A DNA stretch of 64,000 bases from an uncultured Faecalibacterium sp. (GCA_904394215.1 CAJFNF010000002.1:25146-89145); one strand, 5' to 3'. Positions 31,124 to 41,964 are shown, counted from the stretch's first letter. Notes: generated by a model not told the origin, from the letters alone. Program-made: numbers and translations.

Positions 31124-31594
31124 TTAAGAAATGACCGCATCAGAAATCTTTTCAAACAGTTCCTGTTTGGTTGTCGAAGAAAACCATAAATCAACAGCGC
31201 TTTCGTTGATGAAAACCACTCCGTCGGACCAGAGTTCCATACAAAGCTGGACGTCTCCATCCGTATCATATCGGATCGCAAGGCAAACGAGTTTGTTTTG
31301 ATTTGCGGCGTCGTGAGACTTGGAAGTTTGATTTATCTGCCTGCGATAGGCCGTGGATGATAACAGATTGGATAGCTCACGATAGCCGGCATCATCCGAT
31401 GTAAAATGGTAAGAGGAAATTTCGGCGGCCTGCCCATGGATATACGTCGTAATCAGAACAGACATGGAATTGCTTTGCTGGATGCAGGGTTGAATAGGAA
31501 TCCAGCTGTAACAGAAAAAGGCAGCGATCAAGGCTGCAAGAAGAACACCCATCCACAGGATTTTGGTGATGTATTTCGGAAGTGTTTGGTTCAT
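31124..31594 (-). CDS. Membrane-anchored extracellular protein of unknown function
   Basis: The 156-residue product has a single N-terminal membrane anchor (about residues 11-32, KILWMGVLLAALIAAFFCYS) and an extracellular part with three cysteines and a C-terminal FSSTTKQELFEKI. No family is recognised. AGGAGG is found 6 nt before the ATG. It lies upstream of the VanZ-like gene by 50 bp, perhaps in one transcript. Confidence 0.65.
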   Translation of the reverse strand: MNQTLPKYITKILWMGVLLAALIAAFFCYSWIPIQPCIQQSNSMSVLITTYIHGQAAEISSYHFTSDDAGYRELSNLLSSTAYRRQINQTSKSHDAANQNKLVCLAIRYDTDGDVQLCMELWSDGVVFINESAVDLWFSSTTKQELFEKISDAVIS

Positions 31595-32112
31595 AAGTGC
31601 CTCCTGTAGCGGGCCGCGCTGTTCATTCCATTGGGCTCAAAATCAATTCTGAATCCAGTATAGCGTCGGGAAAGGAAAAGTCATTGAAATTGTAGTAAAC
31701 GTTGGATTTTTAGGAATGAACCGAGGTATGGCATCCAGGGAAGGGAAGCTCGCTGGCGAAAGTCACAGGGCGATGACAGCTTCATCAGCGTCCGGGTTGG
31801 ATACAGTGCCATGACCCCGCCCCAATGCGGGCGGGCCTGACAGCGCCCCCAGGCAGGAGACATGGTGCATTTCCTGCCTTGAACGATGGGAGAATGTTTT
31901 AAAATGGAACGTTTCAATTGATGGAGTGGATTTTGGGAGACCATGCTGCAGGACGGTATTGCGCAAGTGTTTCGCTTGCTTTGACTGCAGATGCTGGTGC
32001 CATGGGATGTGCGCGATTTGTATCCCTCATGATAAACAAACGGATGTATGCGGAAATGCCTGTTAAGACAAGACTGCAGCGGCAAACCTGTCACGTCTTG
32101 GGCTGCTTCTGT
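31595..32112. other. Intergenic stretch, no recognised gene
   Basis: About 520 bp separate the divergent anchored-protein gene and the Bce-type regulator. I see no convincing ORF, repeat or RNA; long frames here are low-complexity shadows. Confidence 0.5.
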
Positions 32113-32141
32113 TTGTACTTCTTGAACCCTTTTGCTATAAT
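32113..32141 (+). promoter_or_regulatory. Promoter of the Bce-type two-component system
   Basis: TTGTAC (32113-32118), 17 bp, TATAAT (32136-32141), about 38 nt before the start codon. Confidence 0.75.
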
Positions 32142-32178
32142 GAATCCAAAAACATCCACCCCAAAGAAGGTTTTTTCT

Positions 32179-32847
32179 ATGCAGTACAAAATTCTCATGG
32201 TGGAGGACGACCCGGTGATCCGGGAGCAGCTCCAGCTTCTGCTGGCCGGCAGCGGCTACCAGGTGGAGACAGCCGGGGACGCTGCGGCGGCCCTGGCCCG
32301 GATGCAGACCTTTGGGCCCCACCTGGTGGTGCTGGACATCGGCCTGCCGGGGGCCAGCGGGTTCGAGCTGTGCTCCCAAATCCGGGCCTTCTCCCAGGCG
32401 CCCATTGTCTTTGTCACCAGCAGCAATACCGATCAGGACGAGCTGACCAGCATCCTGCTGGGAGGTGACGCCTTCATCACCAAGCCCTATCGCCCGGCCA
32501 TCCTGCTGGCCAAAATTGCTGCCCTGCTGCGCCGGGCTTATCCCGATGCGGGAGAGGAGTCCCTTTGCTGGAAGGGTGTGGTGCTCCACCCTGAAAGCGG
32601 CAGACTGGACTTCCAGGGCCAGACCGTGGAGCTGACCCGCAACGAACAGAAAATCCTCTGGTACCTGTTCCGGCACGCCGGGACCATCTGTGCCCGGGCG
32701 GATTTGGTTGACTTTCTGTGGGATAACCAGCTCTACATCGACGACAACGCCCTCAGCGTTCACATCAGCCGCATCCGGGAAAAGCTGGCCTCCATCGGGC
32801 TGACCGGTTTCATCCAGACCAAACACCGGCAGGGGTATCTGATATGA
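32179..32847 (+). CDS. OmpR-family response regulator, BceR/VraR-like module
   Basis: This 222-residue regulator has a receiver domain (MVEDDPVIREQLQ; phosphoacceptor in LVVLDIGLPGASG; KPYRP) and a winged-helix domain ending in IQTKHRQGYLI. The frame is open from 31918, but ATG 32179 has AAGAAGG and gives the standard start. The kinase start overlaps its stop (ATGATA at 32844). In known Bce systems the regulator turns on the ABC transporter next door when antimicrobial peptides such as bacitracin are present. Confidence 0.92.
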   Translation: MQYKILMVEDDPVIREQLQLLLAGSGYQVETAGDAAAALARMQTFGPHLVVLDIGLPGASGFELCSQIRAFSQAPIVFVTSSNTDQDELTSILLGGDAFITKPYRPAILLAKIAALLRRAYPDAGEESLCWKGVVLHPESGRLDFQGQTVELTRNEQKILWYLFRHAGTICARADLVDFLWDNQLYIDDNALSVHISRIREKLASIGLTGFIQTKHRQGYLI

Positions 32848-33851
32848 TATACTGGAAAGATCACCTTCCTGCGGTACTGCTGAACCTCTTGGGCCTGACG
32901 GCGCTGGCGCTGTTTCTGCTGGCAGGGGGCAGCAGCCCCGGAACCGTTTTGCTGATCGCTGCCGTCTGGCTGGGCGTGCTGGCGGCGTGGCTGGCGGTCG
33001 GCTGCCTGCTGGAACGGCGGCGGTTAAGCGCTTTGCTGACCCAGGCGCAGCAGCTGGAAGAGCGTTATCTGCTGCCCGAGGTGCTGCCTCCGCCCGCGAC
33101 AGCGGAAGAGGCAGTATACCGCCGTTTGATGCAGATGGCGGAAAAATCCATGCTGGAAGAGATTGCTGCCGCCCGGCGGGAACACAAAGCATATCAGGAA
33201 TACATCGAACAGTGGATTCATGAAATCAAGACCCCCATCACCGCCGCAAAACTGTTCTGCGAGAACCATCCCGGCGCCCCATCCCGTGAGATACTGGCCC
33301 AGCTGGAGCGCATCACCCACTACACCCAGCAGGCCCTCTACTATGCCCGCAGCGAGCACACCGAGAAGGATTCCCTGATCCGGGAAACCCATCTGGTACA
33401 GGTGGTTCACCAGGCCATTGCAGAGAATAAATATCTGCTGCGCCAAAATCAGGTGGAGGTCCTTGTGGAGCAGATGCCCAGCGTTGTTTACACCGACGAT
33501 AAATCCCTCTGTTTTATCTTAAGCCAGTTGATCGGCAACGCGGTCAAATACCGGACCGCCGCGCCCCGGCTGCGCTTTGCCGCAGAGTCAGGGCCGGGAC
33601 AAATCTGCCTTTTGGTGGAGGACAACGGTCTCGGCATCCCGGCGGCGGATCTGCCCCGGGTGTTTGAAAAGGGCTTTACCGGACAAAACGGCCGCACCGT
33701 CCACAGCTCCACCGGGATTGGGCTTTACCTTTGCAAACGGCTGTGCGACAAGCTGGACATCGGGCTGGAAATCACCTCCCGGGAAGGAGCCGGCACCACC
33801 GTCCGGCTCGCGTTCACGGTCAACGATGCCATTGCCAGCGTGCGCAGATAG
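32844..33851 (+). CDS. Intramembrane-sensing histidine kinase, BceS-like
   Basis: This 335-residue kinase has two membrane helices (about residues 8-27 and 33-53) with almost no extracellular loop, the hallmark of kinases that rely on a partner ABC transporter for sensing. The phosphoacceptor is in EQWIHEIKTPITAAKL, the ATPase domain has LIGNAVKYR and VEDNGLGIP, and GFTGQNGR precedes STGIGLYLCKRL. It overlaps the regulator by 4 bp. The transporter pair follows, but after 590 bp of hairpin-rich DNA rather than directly. Confidence 0.93.
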   Translation: MIYWKDHLPAVLLNLLGLTALALFLLAGGSSPGTVLLIAAVWLGVLAAWLAVGCLLERRRLSALLTQAQQLEERYLLPEVLPPPATAEEAVYRRLMQMAEKSMLEEIAAARREHKAYQEYIEQWIHEIKTPITAAKLFCENHPGAPSREILAQLERITHYTQQALYYARSEHTEKDSLIRETHLVQVVHQAIAENKYLLRQNQVEVLVEQMPSVVYTDDKSLCFILSQLIGNAVKYRTAAPRLRFAAESGPGQICLLVEDNGLGIPAADLPRVFEKGFTGQNGRTVHSSTGIGLYLCKRLCDKLDIGLEITSREGAGTTVRLAFTVNDAIASVRR

Positions 33852-33878
33852 AATCTAAACCCTCCGGGTTGCGGTGCC

Positions 33879-33921
33879 CTGTTTTTGCTGCGGGCCGCAG
33901 GAGCGCCCTTGCAAAAAACAG
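33879..33921. repeat. Hairpin 1 of the array
   Basis: Outer arms CTGTTTTTGC and GCAAAAAACAG (one bulged base) enclose a GC-rich core ending GGAGCGCCCTT. Confidence 0.8.
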
Positions 33922-33943
33922 ACCGCGTTCCTCTTGCGCTTAG

Positions 33944-33986
33944 CCAATTTTCCCGGCGGGCGGCGGAGCGCCCTTGTGAAAATTGG
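33944..33986. repeat. Hairpin 2 of the array
   Basis: Outer arms CCAATTTTC and GAAAATTGG pair perfectly; the core again reads GGAGCGCCCTTG and contains a GGGCG/CGCCC inner stem. Confidence 0.85.
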
Positions 33987-34010
33987 AGCGCTGCTCCGGG
34001 TTGCCGTTGA

Positions 34011-34051
34011 CCAAATATGCAGCGCGGGTCGCCGCCCGCTTGCATATTTGG
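34011..34051. repeat. Hairpin 3 of the array
   Basis: Outer arms CCAAATATGC and GCATATTTGG pair perfectly; inner stem GCGGG/CCCGC. Confidence 0.85.
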
Positions 34052-34054
34052 ACG

Positions 34055-34112
34055 GCTGCCCCTGCTCCGCTTCGCCTGTTTCTGCCGCAGGCAGCGGCTC
34101 AGCTACGCAGCC
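34055..34112 (+). repeat. Direct repeat unit, copy 1
   Basis: Begins GCTGCCCCTGCTCCGC, has CTGCCGCAGGCAGCG in the middle and ends CGCAGCC; copy 2 is 34155-34210. Hairpin 4 (34076-34120) overlaps its second half. Confidence 0.75.
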
Positions 34113-34154
34113 AACAACAGCTCCCTGTTTCGTCCACCGGACGCGGTCGCCGCC

Positions 34155-34210
34155 GCTGCCCCTGCTCCGCCTCGCTGCATCTGCCGCAGGCAGCGCTCGG
34201 CTGCGCAGCC
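34155..34210 (+). repeat. Direct repeat unit, copy 2
   Basis: Same beginning, middle and end as copy 1 with small indels; the two copies start 100 bp apart. Confidence 0.75.
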
Positions 34211-34437
34211 CACCGCCCTTTTAGCGGAGTCTCCAGTCCGTGGCTGCGCTCCCTCGGCCGGGGCTGGCATGGCTATACGAAACAGTCGCGGGCTCAGCAG
34301 GCAAATGCCAGCAGGAACGTAAATCCGCGAGATAGTCCAGGCTCTGCCTGGTCTTTCATTTTTGTAAGAATTGCGCAAGAAAACCCGATACACTCCGGCC
34401 CGGAAATCCCGTACAATGGAGCCAGAGGTGAAATCAC

Positions 34438-35205
34438 ATGAAGGAAATACTCAGGCTGGAACATATCCAAAAGATGTATGGCACCGGCGGCAGCATCACC
34501 AAAGCCATCCGGGACATCAGTTTCACGGTGGAGGAAGGGGAGTTTGTGGGGATCATGGGGGCGTCGGGCTCGGGCAAGACTACTCTGCTGAACTGTATCT
34601 CCACCATTGACAGGGTGAGCGCCGGCCACATTTACCTGGACGGCCAGGATATCACCGAGATACGCCCCAAAGACCTGGCCCGGTTCCGCCGGGAAAAGCT
34701 GGGCTTTGTGTTCCAGGACTTTAACCTCCTGGATACCCTGACCATTGGGGAAAACATCGCCCTGGTGCTGGCCATTAACAAGACCCCGCCCCGGCAGGTG
34801 GAACCCATGGTCCGGGCCATGGCCCAAAAGCTGAACATTCAGGGGATTCTGGAAAAATATCCCTACCATGTGTCGGGTGGCCAGCGGCAGCGGTGCGCCT
34901 GCGCACGGGCCCTGATTCATGGGCCCCGGCTGTTGCTGGCCGACGAGCCCACCGGCGCCCTAGACAGCCACTCGGCCCAGATGCTTTTGAATACCTTCGA
35001 GGGCATCCATGAGGATCTGGGGGCCACCATTTTGATGGTAACCCACGATGCCTTTACCGCCAGCTACGCCGGGCGGATTCTATTTTTGCGGGACGGCGAA
35101 ATCTTCACCGAGCTGCGGCGGGGCGGCGAGACCCGGGCCGCCTTCTTTGAGAAGATTCTCCAGGTGCTGGCCATGCTGGGAGGAGGCGGGCAGGATGTAC
35201 GCTAA
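34438..35205 (+). CDS. ABC transporter ATP-binding protein, BceA-like
   Basis: This 255-residue ATPase has Walker A GASGSGKTT, the Q-loop FVFQDFNLLD, signature VSGGQRQR, Walker B LLLADEPTGALD and H-loop VTHDAFTASY. The DSHSA and CARALIHGPRLLLADE context is typical of the BceA/YxdL group of peptide-antibiotic detoxification transporters. It overlaps the permease gene by 11 bp. Together with the kinase it would form the sensing and resistance complex. Confidence 0.94.
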   Translation: MKEILRLEHIQKMYGTGGSITKAIRDISFTVEEGEFVGIMGASGSGKTTLLNCISTIDRVSAGHIYLDGQDITEIRPKDLARFRREKLGFVFQDFNLLDTLTIGENIALVLAINKTPPRQVEPMVRAMAQKLNIQGILEKYPYHVSGGQRQRCACARALIHGPRLLLADEPTGALDSHSAQMLLNTFEGIHEDLGATILMVTHDAFTASYAGRILFLRDGEIFTELRRGGETRAAFFEKILQVLAMLGGGGQDVR

Positions 35206-37408
35206 ACTGATCCTCCGCAGCGCCCGGCGCTCGGCCCGGGATTATCTGGTCTACATTCTTACCATGACCATCTGTGCGGCCCTGTTTTATGGGTTCTTGT
35301 CCATTTCCAGCCGGTTTTATCAGCCGGACATTGGGGCTGAGTATAATTACTCGATGCTCAGCGACGGCATGAAAATGGCCATCTGCGGCGTAACCCTCCT
35401 GCTGCTTTTTTTGATCCGCTTTGCAAACCGCTATATGCTTCGCAGCCGCCAGAAGGAATTTGCACTGGAGGCTGTGATGGGAATGGAGCAGCGAACCATC
35501 GCCCGGCTGTTTTTCGCCGAGACCCTTCTGATGGGCGGCATCGCGGTTTTGCTGGGGATCGGCCTGGGGGCGGTGTGCTCCCAGTTTGTCACGGCCCTGC
35601 TGCTGACCAGTTACGACCAGGCCTATCGCCCGGTGTGGACCCTCTTCCCGGATACCGTCCTCTGGACGGCGGGCTTTTTCCTGATGAGCTTTCTGGCGGT
35701 GGGGCTGTTCAATACCCGCACCATCCGCCGGACCCCCATTCTGTCGATGCTCTCAGCCCAACGGGAAAACGAAACGCCCCTTCAAAAAAGCCGCTGGATG
35801 CAGGGAGTGGCCGCCTTGTACCTGGTGCTTGCAGCGGCGCGTGCAGTCCAGGGAGTGCGGCTACTGGCCCAGTATGGGGACAGTCGCCTGGCCCTGCCGG
35901 TGCAGATAATGTTCTGGGCCAACATTCTGGCCCCGGCGGGGCTGCTGGTCTGGGCCGCGGTTTGGGCGGCCCGCCGCCGGAAATGGCGCTTCCCGGTTCT
36001 GGTGCCGGGGCTGACCATAGGGGCGCTGCCCTGTATCCTGTCGGCGGTCAGCTTGCCGGTGCTCCAGCGGCGGTATATGCTGGGCCTCGGGGCAGAATGG
36101 GTCAACCAATGGCTGGTGTTTCTGCTGGCAGACCTGCTGTTTTTGCTCTGCGGGGTGATCTGGCTGGCCAGCGCCCTGCTGGCCTGGCGCAAAGACCACA
36201 GCCCTGATTGCCGTTACCAAGGTACCAACCTGTTTTACTTCGGACAAATGGTGTCCAAGCTCCGCACCACCAGCAAGACCATGGCCCTGGTGAGCATCAC
36301 GCTGGTGCTGTCGGTATTTTTGTTTGCGGCGGCGCCGGTGCTGGCGGGCTGGGCCAACGGCTATCTGGAAGCCCGGGCTGTCTACGACATCCAAATCTAT
36401 TCCAGGTACAACGATGTGCGGGAAATATCCGCCCTGCCCCAGGGGGATTATGACGCAGTTACCCGATTCCTCGATGAAAACGGGGTCGACACCACCGCCG
36501 ACTGTACCTTCTCCCTCTATCTGCCCCGGCAGGAGGACTTTTACAGCCGGGTGAAATACGACTTTCCCACGGCAGCCATCTCCCTCAGTGATTACAACGC
36601 CCTGCGGGCCATGCTGGGCCTTGCGCCGGTGACCCTGGCAGAAGGGGAGTTCACCACCCAGTGGAAGGCCATTGCCACGGAGGAGGAGCGGGAGGCCTTT
36701 CTGGCAGCCCGCCCCGCAGTGGATACCGATGCCGGCACCCTGGCCCTGGCGGCGCAGCCCTGCTACACTGACCCGATGGGAGAAACCTTTTACAACAGCT
36801 ATACCGATGTGGTGTATGTGTTCCCGGATGCAGTCTGTGAACAGCTCCTGCCGGTGATGCGGTGCCGGTACATCAGGACTGGCGAGCCTTTGGACTACGA
36901 GACTGCCCGGGCCCTGGAACAGCTCTTTGCAGATTCTTACCCCGAGCGGGCCCCCGGCGGGACCGAGTATGCCATCCGCCTGCGGACGCTGCAGGTCAAC
37001 AGCACCCGGGCCAGTACCTTTGTACTCCAGGCGTCTCTGCTCTACGGGGCGGTGGTGCTGATGGTCATCTGCCTGACCGTTCTGTCTTTGCAGCAACTTC
37101 TGGACGCCGGGCAATACCGGTACCGCTTTTCGGTGCTGCGGAAACTGGGGGTGGAGGAAACCGAAATCTGCCGCCTGGTGGTGCGTCAACTGGGCTTCTG
37201 GTTCGGCCTGCCGGTAGGGACCGCCGTTGTGACAGGCGCAGCCGCTGTGGGCTGCCTGTTGGCGGCGGTGCAGGCAGAGATCCAGGCTTATATCGGATTC
37301 GGCGCACTTGCAGTTCAGCTGGGCATGACCGCATGCATCCTGTTGGTTCTTCTGGGGTGCTATTTTGTCAGCACCTGGGCACTGTTCCAACGGGCCATTG
37401 AGTCATAA
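35195..37408 (+). CDS. ABC transporter permease, BceB-like
   Basis: This 737-residue permease of the FtsX/BceB type starts at ATG 35195 (MYAKLILRSARRSARDYLVY); the frame's earlier ATG at 35048 lies inside the ATPase gene. It has about ten membrane segments with a large extracellular domain of roughly 200 residues (about 420-620) between helices 7 and 8, the layout that binds antimicrobial peptides or lipid II cycle intermediates in this family. The motif YMLRSRQKEFALEAVMGM is typical. It is the last gene before a strong terminator. Confidence 0.93.
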   Translation: MYAKLILRSARRSARDYLVYILTMTICAALFYGFLSISSRFYQPDIGAEYNYSMLSDGMKMAICGVTLLLLFLIRFANRYMLRSRQKEFALEAVMGMEQRTIARLFFAETLLMGGIAVLLGIGLGAVCSQFVTALLLTSYDQAYRPVWTLFPDTVLWTAGFFLMSFLAVGLFNTRTIRRTPILSMLSAQRENETPLQKSRWMQGVAALYLVLAAARAVQGVRLLAQYGDSRLALPVQIMFWANILAPAGLLVWAAVWAARRRKWRFPVLVPGLTIGALPCILSAVSLPVLQRRYMLGLGAEWVNQWLVFLLADLLFLLCGVIWLASALLAWRKDHSPDCRYQGTNLFYFGQMVSKLRTTSKTMALVSITLVLSVFLFAAAPVLAGWANGYLEARAVYDIQIYSRYNDVREISALPQGDYDAVTRFLDENGVDTTADCTFSLYLPRQEDFYSRVKYDFPTAAISLSDYNALRAMLGLAPVTLAEGEFTTQWKAIATEEEREAFLAARPAVDTDAGTLALAAQPCYTDPMGETFYNSYTDVVYVFPDAVCEQLLPVMRCRYIRTGEPLDYETARALEQLFADSYPERAPGGTEYAIRLRTLQVNSTRASTFVLQASLLYGAVVLMVICLTVLSLQQLLDAGQYRYRFSVLRKLGVEETEICRLVVRQLGFWFGLPVGTAVVTGAAAVGCLLAAVQAEIQAYIGFGALAVQLGMTACILLVLLGCYFVSTWALFQRAIES

Positions 37409-37414
37409 ATCAGG

Positions 37415-37452
37415 ATCCGGCGGCTTCTCTACACGAGAAGCCGCCGGATTTC
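37415..37452 (+). terminator. Intrinsic terminator of the BceAB-like operon
   Basis: ATCCGGCGGCTTCT pairs with AGAAGCCGCCGGAT around a seven-base loop; only a short T-run follows. Confidence 0.85.
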
Positions 37453-37767
37453 TGTGTTATTCAAGGCCGCGAGTCACGTGAGGCCCTTTTTGTTGTTTCG
37501 CTTGAAGTTGTTTGGATCAGCTGCCGGCAGTGCTCATAAAAAACAGCGCGTTATGGCGGCCCTGATGCTGTGCGAAGGACAATAGGATGTGCCTACAGCT
37601 TTACATTCTGTGTAGTAATCAGGCACCTCCTCACAAAGCGTGCGGCATCAATGCGATTTCCATTTTCATATGGCGCATCCAATTCTGGTTTTCTCGATTG
37701 TATGTTCTTTTTTACAACAAAGAAAAGGGAAATGCAGCCGATGATTCATGCCAGGAGCAGAATGCCT
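37453..37767. other. Intergenic stretch, no recognised gene
   Basis: About 315 bp between convergent operons. I see no terminator for the minus-strand PRD gene and no convincing ORF. Confidence 0.45.
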
Positions 37768-39228
37768 TTATTGCCGATAGGAGCGATTGTTCCGAAAGAA
37801 ATAGTCGTTCAAAAGGTTGATGTCCTGCTGATTCAGGATAGGAGAAATATGGAGGGTATCAATCCCGGGAGAATAAACCAGGGACGTGGTGGCGAGAATC
37901 AGCTCGACGGGCTGATAAGAGGAAGTTTTCAGCAGCTTCTCCAGCTGGTAAGCGGGACACGTGCCCAGAAAATCGATTTTCCGGGAAAAATAGTGCTGCA
38001 GCTTGAACCGAAGCAGGTCGGCATAACTGGCGCTGTCGACAATGACCAGAGTCCGTTTGCGCTGGGGAATTTCGTCCATGGCAACCACCAGGCGGACCGC
38101 CAGACGGGAAACCTCATTTTCCAGCAGGTGATAGCCCAAAACCTCCTCTGCAATGGGAATGATCCGGCAGGCAACCTCATAGGCAAAGGGGTAATTCTGC
38201 CGGATTTCCGACACCAGCATGGAGCGCTTGCGAAATGTAAGGTGATGGTATGTCAGCATGGCGAAAATATGATCCCGGAGCGAAGAGCTGTGGGAAAAAT
38301 CAAAACCGTATGTTTTCTGAAGATCGAGAAAAAAGCGGTTGGCAATTTCGTTCATCTGCTGATTCTGGAACTCCTGCATGATGGAGGAATGGAGAAACCG
38401 CTTGTAACGGAGCTGCTGAAACATACAAATCCGGTCTTTCTCGGATAGCGGAAGTCCGAACAGTTCCTCCATCTCGTCAAAGGGAAGATCAAGGGTCTTG
38501 TATTCCAGATCCAGATTGAACGTCAGCTCATGATGGCTTTGCTTCCGCTGGAAGAAGAGAAAATACTCCATGGTCAGCAGCTGCATACTGGGCCCTGTGA
38601 TGACCAGATTTTGGGCCAGCAGTGCGTTTACCAGGATGTAATAGAGCTTGTCCAGCATGCCATGCTGAAGATAAAAATGGTTGATGGTTTTGTGCAGGTA
38701 TTCCATAAACTGCATCTGGTAATACAGTAGAATGCCGGAGATCAGCTTGCGTATATAGGGCTCTTCACCCTGCAGGCGGATCCCCTTTTTTGGCGAAATT
38801 TTCAGGGAGACGCCGTCGATGGCGCCAACCAGATCCGGCATGGAATGAACATCCTTGCTGATGGTGGTTTTGGAGGTGTAGAGTTCATTGGCAAGGGTAT
38901 CCATGGTGATGTAATCGTCACAGGTGAGAAGGCGGAAATAGATATAAATTTCCCGTTCTTCCGCAAGGGCCGGCAGCCCATCCGGCGCGCTGCTTTCCAG
39001 GCCCATTTGAGTTAGCCGGGCCCGGTCTGATTCGGTGATCCAGTAGCCGGAACGGGGGGAAGTATGGATGACGATCTGGCACTGCTTCAGGGAATCGTCG
39101 ATGGCACGGATCTCGGTGTGGAGGGTTCTGGTGGAGATGCCCAGGGATGCGGCAATTTCTTTGCCAAAGACCGGCTTGTTATGGCTGATCAGGTAGAGAA
39201 GAATAGATTTTTGACGATTTGTCAACAT
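37768..39228 (-). CDS. PRD-containing transcriptional regulator (BglG/MtlR/LicR type)
   Basis: This 486-residue PTS-controlled activator has an N-terminal helix-turn-helix (residues about 3-55: LTNRQKSILLYLISHNKPVFGK, with GISTRTLHTEIR), a second Mga-like helix-turn-helix (DTLANELYTSKTTISKDV), a PRD region containing conserved His residues (for example TYHHLTF, about residue 325) and a C-terminal EIIB-like part (RTLVIVDSASYADLLRF). PTS phosphorylation of the PRD tunes activity. It is divergent from the third GH1 gene across 165 bp containing a palindrome and so is its likely activator. Confidence 0.9.
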   Translation of the reverse strand: MLTNRQKSILLYLISHNKPVFGKEIAASLGISTRTLHTEIRAIDDSLKQCQIVIHTSPRSGYWITESDRARLTQMGLESSAPDGLPALAEEREIYIYFRLLTCDDYITMDTLANELYTSKTTISKDVHSMPDLVGAIDGVSLKISPKKGIRLQGEEPYIRKLISGILLYYQMQFMEYLHKTINHFYLQHGMLDKLYYILVNALLAQNLVITGPSMQLLTMEYFLFFQRKQSHHELTFNLDLEYKTLDLPFDEMEELFGLPLSEKDRICMFQQLRYKRFLHSSIMQEFQNQQMNEIANRFFLDLQKTYGFDFSHSSSLRDHIFAMLTYHHLTFRKRSMLVSEIRQNYPFAYEVACRIIPIAEEVLGYHLLENEVSRLAVRLVVAMDEIPQRKRTLVIVDSASYADLLRFKLQHYFSRKIDFLGTCPAYQLEKLLKTSSYQPVELILATTSLVYSPGIDTLHISPILNQQDINLLNDYFFRNNRSYRQ

Positions 39229-39285
39229 AAACGATTTACCTCCATCTTAATCCATGCTAACAAAGACAAACCCAAAAGTCAATAT

Positions 39286-39308
39286 TTTTTCCGCACAAAG
39301 CGGAAAAA
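39286..39308. promoter_or_regulatory. Palindromic operator, probably for the PRD regulator
   Basis: TTTTTCCGC and GCGGAAAAA surround ACAAA. It is centred about 45 bp before the -10-like TATACT (39339-39344) of the GH1 gene, which lacks a good -35, a typical activator position. Confidence 0.55.
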
Positions 39309-39378
39309 GGAAGAATGGCTTTTTGAGAGGGGACCTCGTATACTGAATGCAGACACAGAACACCAGCTGGCAAAGTGA

Positions 39379-40856
<1,478 letters not shown>

Positions 40857-40857
<1 letters not shown>

Positions 40858-41762
40858 TGCATCTGATATGCCGAAAGCCCTATCTGACTGCAGGCCTTCG
40901 AAAGGCATTCCCGGAGGATGCGATTTCGGAAACCTGGGACCCGCAGGCGGAAATCGTGGTGGCGGAACCCAAAGAACTGGTGCCCGCCCTGCTGGATCAG
41001 CTGCCGGATCTGAAACTGGCGCTCTGCGCCAGGGCAGGCTATGATACCGCAGATATCGCGTATCTCAAAGCCAGAGGGATCATGCTTTGCAACGCCCGGG
41101 GGCTGTATTCCATCCCGATTGCGGAGGACATTGTCTGCAAACTCCTGATCTGGAGCACCAATACCTGGCTGTACAATCAGCAAAAGGCGCACTGCATCTA
41201 TCAGTCCACCCCGGAACGAAGCTGCCTGACCAGTATGACCATCGGCTTCCTGGGCACTGGTTCCATTGCCCAGGCGGCTGCCATCCGGCTGAAAGCCTTT
41301 GGGTGCCGGATTTTAGGGTATAAGCGAACCCCCTGTGATCCAATCAAAAACTTTGACAGCCTCTTTTTTGGGCCGTCCGGACTAAAAAGTATTTCAAGTC
41401 AAAGTGATGCGGTGGTTCTGGCTGTGAACTTGAATCCTGAGACCCGCCATATGGTGAATGCCGAAACCATCCGCTGGATGAAAGATGGTGCAGCAATCAT
41501 CAATATTGCCCGAGGAAGCGTTGTGGATGAAGATGCTTTGATCCAGGCGCTGCGCAGCGGCAAACTCAGTTATGCCGGGCTGGATGTTTTTGAGACAGAA
41601 CCGCTCCCGCCGGATTCACCTCTATGGACTTTTCCTCAGGTGACCCTGACCCCGCATGCCTCCGGACTGTGTAGGGAAAACCACAGCAGGCTGGAACAGA
41701 TGGTCATCGAAAACTTGCGGAGATATCGGGAGGGCGAAGCGCTCATCAACAGGGTTTTATAA
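40857..41762 (+). CDS. D-isomer-specific 2-hydroxyacid dehydrogenase
   Basis: This NAD(P)-dependent dehydrogenase (301 aa) interconverts 2-keto acids and D-2-hydroxy acids. It has the Rossmann motif GFLGTGSIAQAAA, catalytic Arg in NIARGSVVDEDAL, Glu in VFETEPLPPDSPL and His in LTPHASGL. ATG 40857 overlaps the GH1 stop (TGATG), so the genes are translationally coupled. Coupling to a phospho-glucosidase is unusual; it may process a keto or hydroxy acid aglycone, or a linked sugar acid. Phosphoglycerate dehydrogenase or glyoxylate reductase activities are alternatives. Confidence 0.92.
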
Positions 41763-41964
41763 AGGAGGATGTCATCCGTTCGTCCCGTATAACATGGCTT
41801 TTAGTGAAGCTAAAACGGGCATGATATTTCCGCTGTATTCAACCGGCCCGGGGCTACTTCCGCAAGCATTTTTACGGGGTAATTTATCTCAAAACCCAAT
41901 GTTGAACGTGGGGATTGCAGAACGCTCCTAAGGACCATCATACCAGCAGCGCCTCAAGGCACAT

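Larger units (their letters stand above)
33852..34437. repeat. Hairpin-rich repeat region between kinase and transporter genes
   Basis: This 586-bp stretch has no convincing gene. It holds three hairpins, and a weaker fourth, at a 65-67-nt period (33879-33921, 33944-33986, 34011-34051, 34076-34120) and two direct copies of a 56-58-nt unit (34055-34112, 34155-34210). Open frames through it are Pro/Ala/Arg-rich with no family signature. Confidence 0.75.

Noticed and set aside
33852-34437. CRISPR array or integron attC sites
   Set aside because: Units are not identical repeats separated by unique spacers, arms differ in every unit, and no integrase or Cas gene is nearby.
41793-41931. Transketolase fragment (ending NVGIAERS)
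   Set aside because: Only a few residues resemble the motif; the rest of the 47-codon frame shows no match, so it is left as unassigned debris.
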